A stretch of DNA of 36,710 bases, from positions 1-36,710 of the forward strand of contig CAJXMD010000021.1 of NCBI GenBank assembly GCA_913056165.1. The letters run 5' to 3'. The notes below the pieces were generated by a model, which saw nothing but the letters and a program-made list of their open reading frames with translations, did no database searches and was not told where the DNA came from. The DNA comes from an uncultured Halieaceae bacterium (GTDB lineage: Bacteria > Pseudomonadota > Gammaproteobacteria > Pseudomonadales > Halieaceae). How positions within the stretch are numbered: the stretch's first letter is position 1; each line of letters begins with the position of its first letter. Below, piece after piece: positions 33,394 to 36,710 of the stretch. The position numbers and the translations under genes were made by a program.

Positions 33394-34548
33394 ATGGGAG
33401 CATTAGACGGTATCACCGTCCTGGACCTATCGCGGATACTTGCCGGGCCCTGGGCAAGCCAGCTGTTGGCAGACCTGGGAGCCAACGTCATCAAAATTGA
33501 AAATCCAGCCCACGGTGATGATACCCGTCAATGGGGACCTCCATGGACCGGACCCGAGGGTGGTGAATCCGCCTACTACCTATGCGCCAATCGAGGCAAG
33601 CGCTCTATCGCAATCGATTTGAAGAGTGATCAGGGCAGAGCTGCGTTAATTAATCTTGCCCGCAAGGCAGATGTGGTTTTGGAGAATTTCAAGGCCGGGA
33701 CCACGGGCAAACTGGGTATCGATTACGAGACACTCTCGGCGGCCAATCCCCGTCTGGTCTACTGCTCTATCACGGGCTTCGGTCAGACGGGTCCGTACCG
33801 AGACCTGCCAGGATACGACTTTCTGGTCCAAGCCATGGGTGGCCTCATGAGCGTTACTGGTGAACGCGATGACGAACCCGGTGCAGGACCGCAGAAAGTC
33901 GGGGTCGCACTGTCCGACATCCTTACAGGACTCTATGCGAGTAACGGAATACTAGCCGCATTACATGAGCGAGAGCGCTCGGGCAAAGGCCAGTACATCG
34001 ACATAGCTCTACTTGACGTTACTGCGGCATGCCTGGCGAACCAGGCTACGAACTACCTTGTGGGAGGGGTGATACCCGGCCGACTGGGAAACGCTCATCC
34101 CAACATCGTCCCTTATCAGAGCTTCGCCACCGCCGATGGCCACTTTATCCTCGCCGTTGGAAACGATCAGCAGTTCTCACGTTTGTGCGAAATCGTCAGC
34201 AAACCAGAGTTAGCAAGCGACTCCAGGTTCGTGACCAACGCCCAAAGAGTGAGGAACCGCGAAACACTGACGGAAATTCTCTCAGGCTGTTTTAAAACTC
34301 AAAAATCCGCTATCTGGCTATCGCTATGTCAGGCGAACAACGTACCCGCGGGTCCAATCAATAGCATTGACGCCGTCTTCTCGAATAAACAGATTAGAGC
34401 ACGCGAGATGGTCATTGAGATGGAACACGTTGAAGCGGGGACAATCAAACTTGTCGGGAATCCGATTAAGTTGTCGCGCACCCCAGTAAAATATGAGCTG
34501 CCCCCGCCCATGCTTGGTGAGCACACAAAGACAATACTCAATGAGTGA
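33394..34548 (+). CDS. Class III CoA-transferase (glutarate CoA-transferase type)
   Basis: CaiB/BaiF-family transferase of 384 residues moving CoA between carboxylic acids. The catalytic Asp is Asp142 in PGYDFLVQAMGGLMSVTG. The N-terminal motif VLDLSRILAGPWASQLLADLG and the VIKIENPAHGDDTR stretch are typical. Next to glutaryl-CoA dehydrogenase it probably makes glutaryl-CoA from glutarate and succinyl-CoA. The start is an ATG after AGGAGC, 11 bases beyond the dehydrogenase stop, so they form an operon. Confidence 0.9.
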   Translation: MGALDGITVLDLSRILAGPWASQLLADLGANVIKIENPAHGDDTRQWGPPWTGPEGGESAYYLCANRGKRSIAIDLKSDQGRAALINLARKADVVLENFKAGTTGKLGIDYETLSAANPRLVYCSITGFGQTGPYRDLPGYDFLVQAMGGLMSVTGERDDEPGAGPQKVGVALSDILTGLYASNGILAALHERERSGKGQYIDIALLDVTAACLANQATNYLVGGVIPGRLGNAHPNIVPYQSFATADGHFILAVGNDQQFSRLCEIVSKPELASDSRFVTNAQRVRNRETLTEILSGCFKTQKSAIWLSLCQANNVPAGPINSIDAVFSNKQIRAREMVIEMEHVEAGTIKLVGNPIKLSRTPVKYELPPPMLGEHTKTILNE

Positions 34549-35048
34549 GCCGCGGTGTTGTTGCAATCGTCGTGAGCAACTGACGGACCCGAGAAGGCTG
34601 GCAAGCATCTCGATGCGCATGGCTGATCGACCAAACCGGCTTCGAGTTATTGATTTACTCCCAAGATAATTTAGACCATAGTCATCGTGTGTCCACACGA
34701 GTCTTGGTGCGGCCAATCGGCCTTGACGTGGTAAAGGTCGGCCACTCTGCCCCTGAGCTTTATGGCACTGCCACCAAAAACTGACCCAAATCGAAAACTA
34801 CTTTAACCACCCCAAAATCCTCAACGGCGCCTACCCGGTCCGATTGGAGCAGTTGCCTTAGCCAGAGAAAAATTTTCTATCCACTGGAGTCACCTAAAGC
34901 AGCGCGGCGTTTGGTTTCGCCCCCAGGGGCAGCGGGTAGCCCCTCCGTGCAACCATGTGCGCGCCGCAACCAAGCAGGCGTGCAGATAATCGAAAAAGGG
35001 TCGTTTTTAACCCGCCATTAACCCGTGTCACGGGTCTTCCCAGCGCAC
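34549..35048. other. Degenerate intergenic DNA with IS21-like end remnant
   Basis: No intact gene. The stretch near 34769-34790 (CACTGCCACCAAAAACTGACCC) resembles the terminal repeats of IS21-family elements, which carry ACTGACC motifs, but no istA or istB remains. The following bases hold no long frame. It lies beside tRNA-Arg and may mark an old integration or rearrangement point. The IS assignment is tentative. Confidence 0.35.
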
Positions 35049-35080
35049 AAAAAAGGACCAACGCCGTAAGCTGTTGATCC
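35049..35080 (-). terminator. Terminator of tRNA-Arg
   Basis: On the minus strand GGATCAAC pairs with GTTGGTCC (complements of 35073-35080 and 35055-35062, one G-T pair), followed by six T residues. It lies 14 bases past the tRNA. Confidence 0.85.
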
Positions 35081-35093
35081 TCTTTGAGTTATA

Positions 35094-35170
35094 TGGCGCG
35101 CCTGGCACGATTCGAACGTGCGACCGCCTGATTCGTAGTCAGGTACTCTATCCAGCTGAGCTACAGGCGC
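35094..35170 (-). tRNA. tRNA-Arg (anticodon ACG)
   Basis: Minus-strand cloverleaf of 77 bases: acceptor GCGCCTG/CAGGCGC, anticodon loop CTACGAA in a CCTGA/TCAGG stem, T-loop GTTCGAATC and encoded CCA (complement of 35094-35096). A usual target for integrating elements; no duplicated 3' end was found in the window. Confidence 0.96.
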
Positions 35171-35364
35171 GAAGGGGCGCATGATACCCCAGTACCGGGG
35201 TATTTCAAGTCTGCGAACCCAAATCAAGTATCTCTGAAAAGCCCTGCACTAGCCGTTTGATGGCCTGTTTCTGGGGTTTTCACAAAACATCGGTCCTCAT
35301 TGGGACAACCCACCCGATAGCTTGTAATTTTTGACACAATGCAGAGACAAGACAGGAGAACCCC

Positions 35365-36366
35365 ATGCCACAGCTTTCTCTCGCCGATATAGAAACCCTC
35401 TGTTACGACGCTCTCACCCAAGCCGGTGCCAGTGAGGAGCAGGCGCGTATCGTTGCAGGGGAAATAGCCGATGCGGAAGCGGAGGGTATTCGCAACGTTG
35501 GCTTGGGGTACATGCATCTGTATTTGAAACATCTTCACTGCGGCAAAGTGAAGGCGCACGCACAGCCAAAGATCGTCAAGACCTCGGCCGCCGCAACCGT
35601 AATAGATGCAGATTACGGCTTCTGTCATCACGCCTACATGATTGGCGAGCAGCGTTTAATTGAGACTGCGCGGGAGCAGGGCGTGGGCCTGATGTCGATT
35701 CATCATTCGTCCTCTGCAGGCGTCCTGGGTTGGTTCGTGCGACGCTTGGCCCGGGAGGGATTGGTGTCTTTAATGTTTGCCAATAGCTCGAAAGCTGTAG
35801 CAGCCCACGGAGGTAAGGTGCCTTTCTTCGGCACAAATCCTTTTGCTTTCGGTGCGCCCCGAGCCACAGAAGAGCCTTTAGTGGTTGATATGGCCACCGC
35901 GTCCACCGCGCGCGTTAATCTTGTGCGGGCCGCCGCCGAGGGTAGGGAGATCGAACCGGGTCACGCCATCGATGCAGAGGGTAATCCAACGACTGATCCT
36001 GCCGCAGGGTTAAAGGGTGCGCAGCTGCCGGTGGGCGGCCCCAAAGGATTTGGGTTGGGATTGATGGTCGATATTCTTGGGGGGGTTCTCACCGGCAGCC
36101 ACTGCTCTTACGAAGCTTCCATGTTTGCAACTACCGAGGGCGGGCCGCCCAATGTGGGGCAGACCATCATTGCCATGGATCCTGCTTTTTACAGTGAAGG
36201 ATTTGTCGAGCACCTTGAGACCATGGTGGCCGCGATGACGGAAGGCAACGAGGTGCGCGTTCCCGGAGAGCGTCGGGCCGCATTACGAGCCCAACATGGG
36301 GTCGAAGGAATTGAGGTACCTCAAAGTTTGATTGATCAAATCAATGAGCTTGCCAAAGGGCTGTAA
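35365..36366 (+). CDS. Malate/L-lactate dehydrogenase-type (Ldh2 family) oxidoreductase
   Basis: NAD(P)-dependent dehydrogenase of the ureidoglycolate/malate/sulfolactate family, 333 residues, cytoplasmic. Motifs seen are GYMHLYL near residue 47, HHSSSAGVLGWFVR, FGTNPFAFGAP and LPVGGPKGFGLGLMVDILGGVLTG, the usual family order. It reduces a 2-keto acid, but the substrate cannot be chosen. AGGAG lies seven bases before the ATG. It is divergent from tRNA-Arg and is followed by an esterase gene 40 bases downstream, probably one operon. It is not part of the alkaloid island. Confidence 0.9.
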   Translation: MPQLSLADIETLCYDALTQAGASEEQARIVAGEIADAEAEGIRNVGLGYMHLYLKHLHCGKVKAHAQPKIVKTSAAATVIDADYGFCHHAYMIGEQRLIETAREQGVGLMSIHHSSSAGVLGWFVRRLAREGLVSLMFANSSKAVAAHGGKVPFFGTNPFAFGAPRATEEPLVVDMATASTARVNLVRAAAEGREIEPGHAIDAEGNPTTDPAAGLKGAQLPVGGPKGFGLGLMVDILGGVLTGSHCSYEASMFATTEGGPPNVGQTIIAMDPAFYSEGFVEHLETMVAAMTEGNEVRVPGERRAALRAQHGVEGIEVPQSLIDQINELAKGL

Positions 36367-36406
36367 AGATTAGTCCGATTTCTATCAAACACTAAGCGAG
36401 AATGTT

Positions 36407-36710
36407 GTGGAACTAGACTACGCCCGAATCGATCCCGAGTTATCACCGTTACTGGACGTCTTCCCGCCTCTTGAGGTTTCTCTAGAGGGCTTGGCTGAAG
36501 TGCGGGAGGTGATTGCGCAGAGTCGTGACGTGGTGAAACCCGATGGCTTGATCGAGGACATCCGGACCTTGAAAACGGATGAGGCCGAGGTACCGCTTTA
36601 TGTGTATCGCAGAAGCCACCGCGCTAATCAGCCTGCCCTTCTCTGGATTCATGGCGGTGGTTATGTCATGGGGTCGCCCGAGGATCAGCGGGCGATTGAT
36701 TTTGCCGTTG
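36407..36710 (+). CDS. Alpha/beta hydrolase (HSL-type esterase), 5' part
   Basis: The frame from the GTG at 36407 runs off the window after about 101 codons. It contains the hormone-sensitive-lipase oxyanion-hole motif HGGGYVMGS, preceded by LYVYRRSHRANQPALLWI, typical of bacterial family IV esterases. GCGAG lies upstream of the GTG. The nucleophile region is beyond the window, so the assignment rests on the N-terminal part. It probably forms an operon with the Ldh2 gene. Confidence 0.8.
   Translation, partial: MELDYARIDPELSPLLDVFPPLEVSLEGLAEVREVIAQSRDVVKPDGLIEDIRTLKTDEAEVPLYVYRRSHRANQPALLWIHGGGYVMGSPEDQRAIDFAV

Larger units (their letters stand above)
12573..34548. mobile_element. Probable catabolic genomic island (boundaries approximate)
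   Basis: The block begins where the symporter gene is broken and holds functionally linked catabolic genes, two regulators and shared operators, in DNA visibly more AT-rich than the flanks up to about 32100. The glutaryl-CoA genes at 32186-34548 are more G+C-rich and may be native. A tRNA-Arg lies about 550 bases beyond, a usual landing site, but no integrase, transposase or direct repeat was found, so the element type is unknown and the right end is a guess. Confidence 0.45.

Noticed and set aside
34324..34716. Minus-strand frame at the end of the CoA-transferase
   Set aside because: It is mostly antisense to the CoA-transferase coding region; no motif.

Overview
The window reads as a chromosomal segment of a marine-type gammaproteobacterium. 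The main signs are the tRNA-Tyr/tRNA-Gly/tRNA-Thr/tuf operon at the left edge, short secreted and lipoprotein genes such as a DUF3012 protein, a sterol-desaturase-family protein, and a large TonB-dependent receptor. The genus cannot be fixed from the sequence alone.

Layout. Positions 1-12020 are ordinary chromosome: 5' part of tuf, three tRNAs with a clear promoter, a FabG-like reductase, small exported proteins, a sterol desaturase homologue, a GNAT acetyltransferase, acetoacetyl-CoA synthetase, an atypical SDR, a 41-codon membrane peptide, and a tandem pair of related secreted proteins. At 12021-12590 a sodium:solute symporter gene stops abruptly after about 184 family-like residues; more AT-rich DNA begins there and is packed with catabolic genes up to about 32100. 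Positions 32186-34548 carry a glutaryl-CoA dehydrogenase and a class III CoA-transferase. After about 500 bases of degenerate DNA come tRNA-Arg, a malate/lactate-type dehydrogenase and the start of an esterase.

The central island (about 12.6-32.1 kb, perhaps to 34.5 kb) looks like a pathway for a pyridine alkaloid (nicotine or a relative). The leftward operon 21757-16288 encodes the whole lower route from 2,5-dihydroxypyridine to fumarate: maleate isomerase (NicE type), N-formylmaleamate deformylase (NicD type), 2,5-dihydroxypyridine dioxygenase (NicX type) and maleamate amidase (NicF type). A flavin monooxygenase of the 6-hydroxy-3-succinoylpyridine hydroxylase type and an unassigned alpha/beta hydrolase follow. 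The rightward operon 22053-28381 encodes a cytoplasmic flavin amine oxidase, an MFS transporter, a RidA-family protein, a DAO-family oxidase, a Tat-exported NicA2-like amine oxidase and a small cytochrome c. Facing it is a two-subunit molybdenum hydroxylase (IorAB/NdhAB type, large subunit with a Tat signal). A TonB receptor and a TetR regulator sit at the left end, a LysR regulator at the right.

A near-identical 16-base palindrome (TTATTCA-WW-TGAATAA) occurs upstream of the TonB receptor/TetR pair and inside the promoter spacer of the molybdenum hydroxylase; half-sites flank the two divergent operons. It is probably the operator of the TetR protein. The most interesting inference is that periplasmic oxidation (molybdenum enzyme plus NicA2-like oxidase, both feeding cytochrome c) precedes uptake and ring opening. 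The adjacent glutaryl-CoA genes could fit a five-carbon side chain (anabasine or the marine toxin anabaseine) rather than the four-carbon chain of nicotine. That last point is a hypothesis, not an observation.
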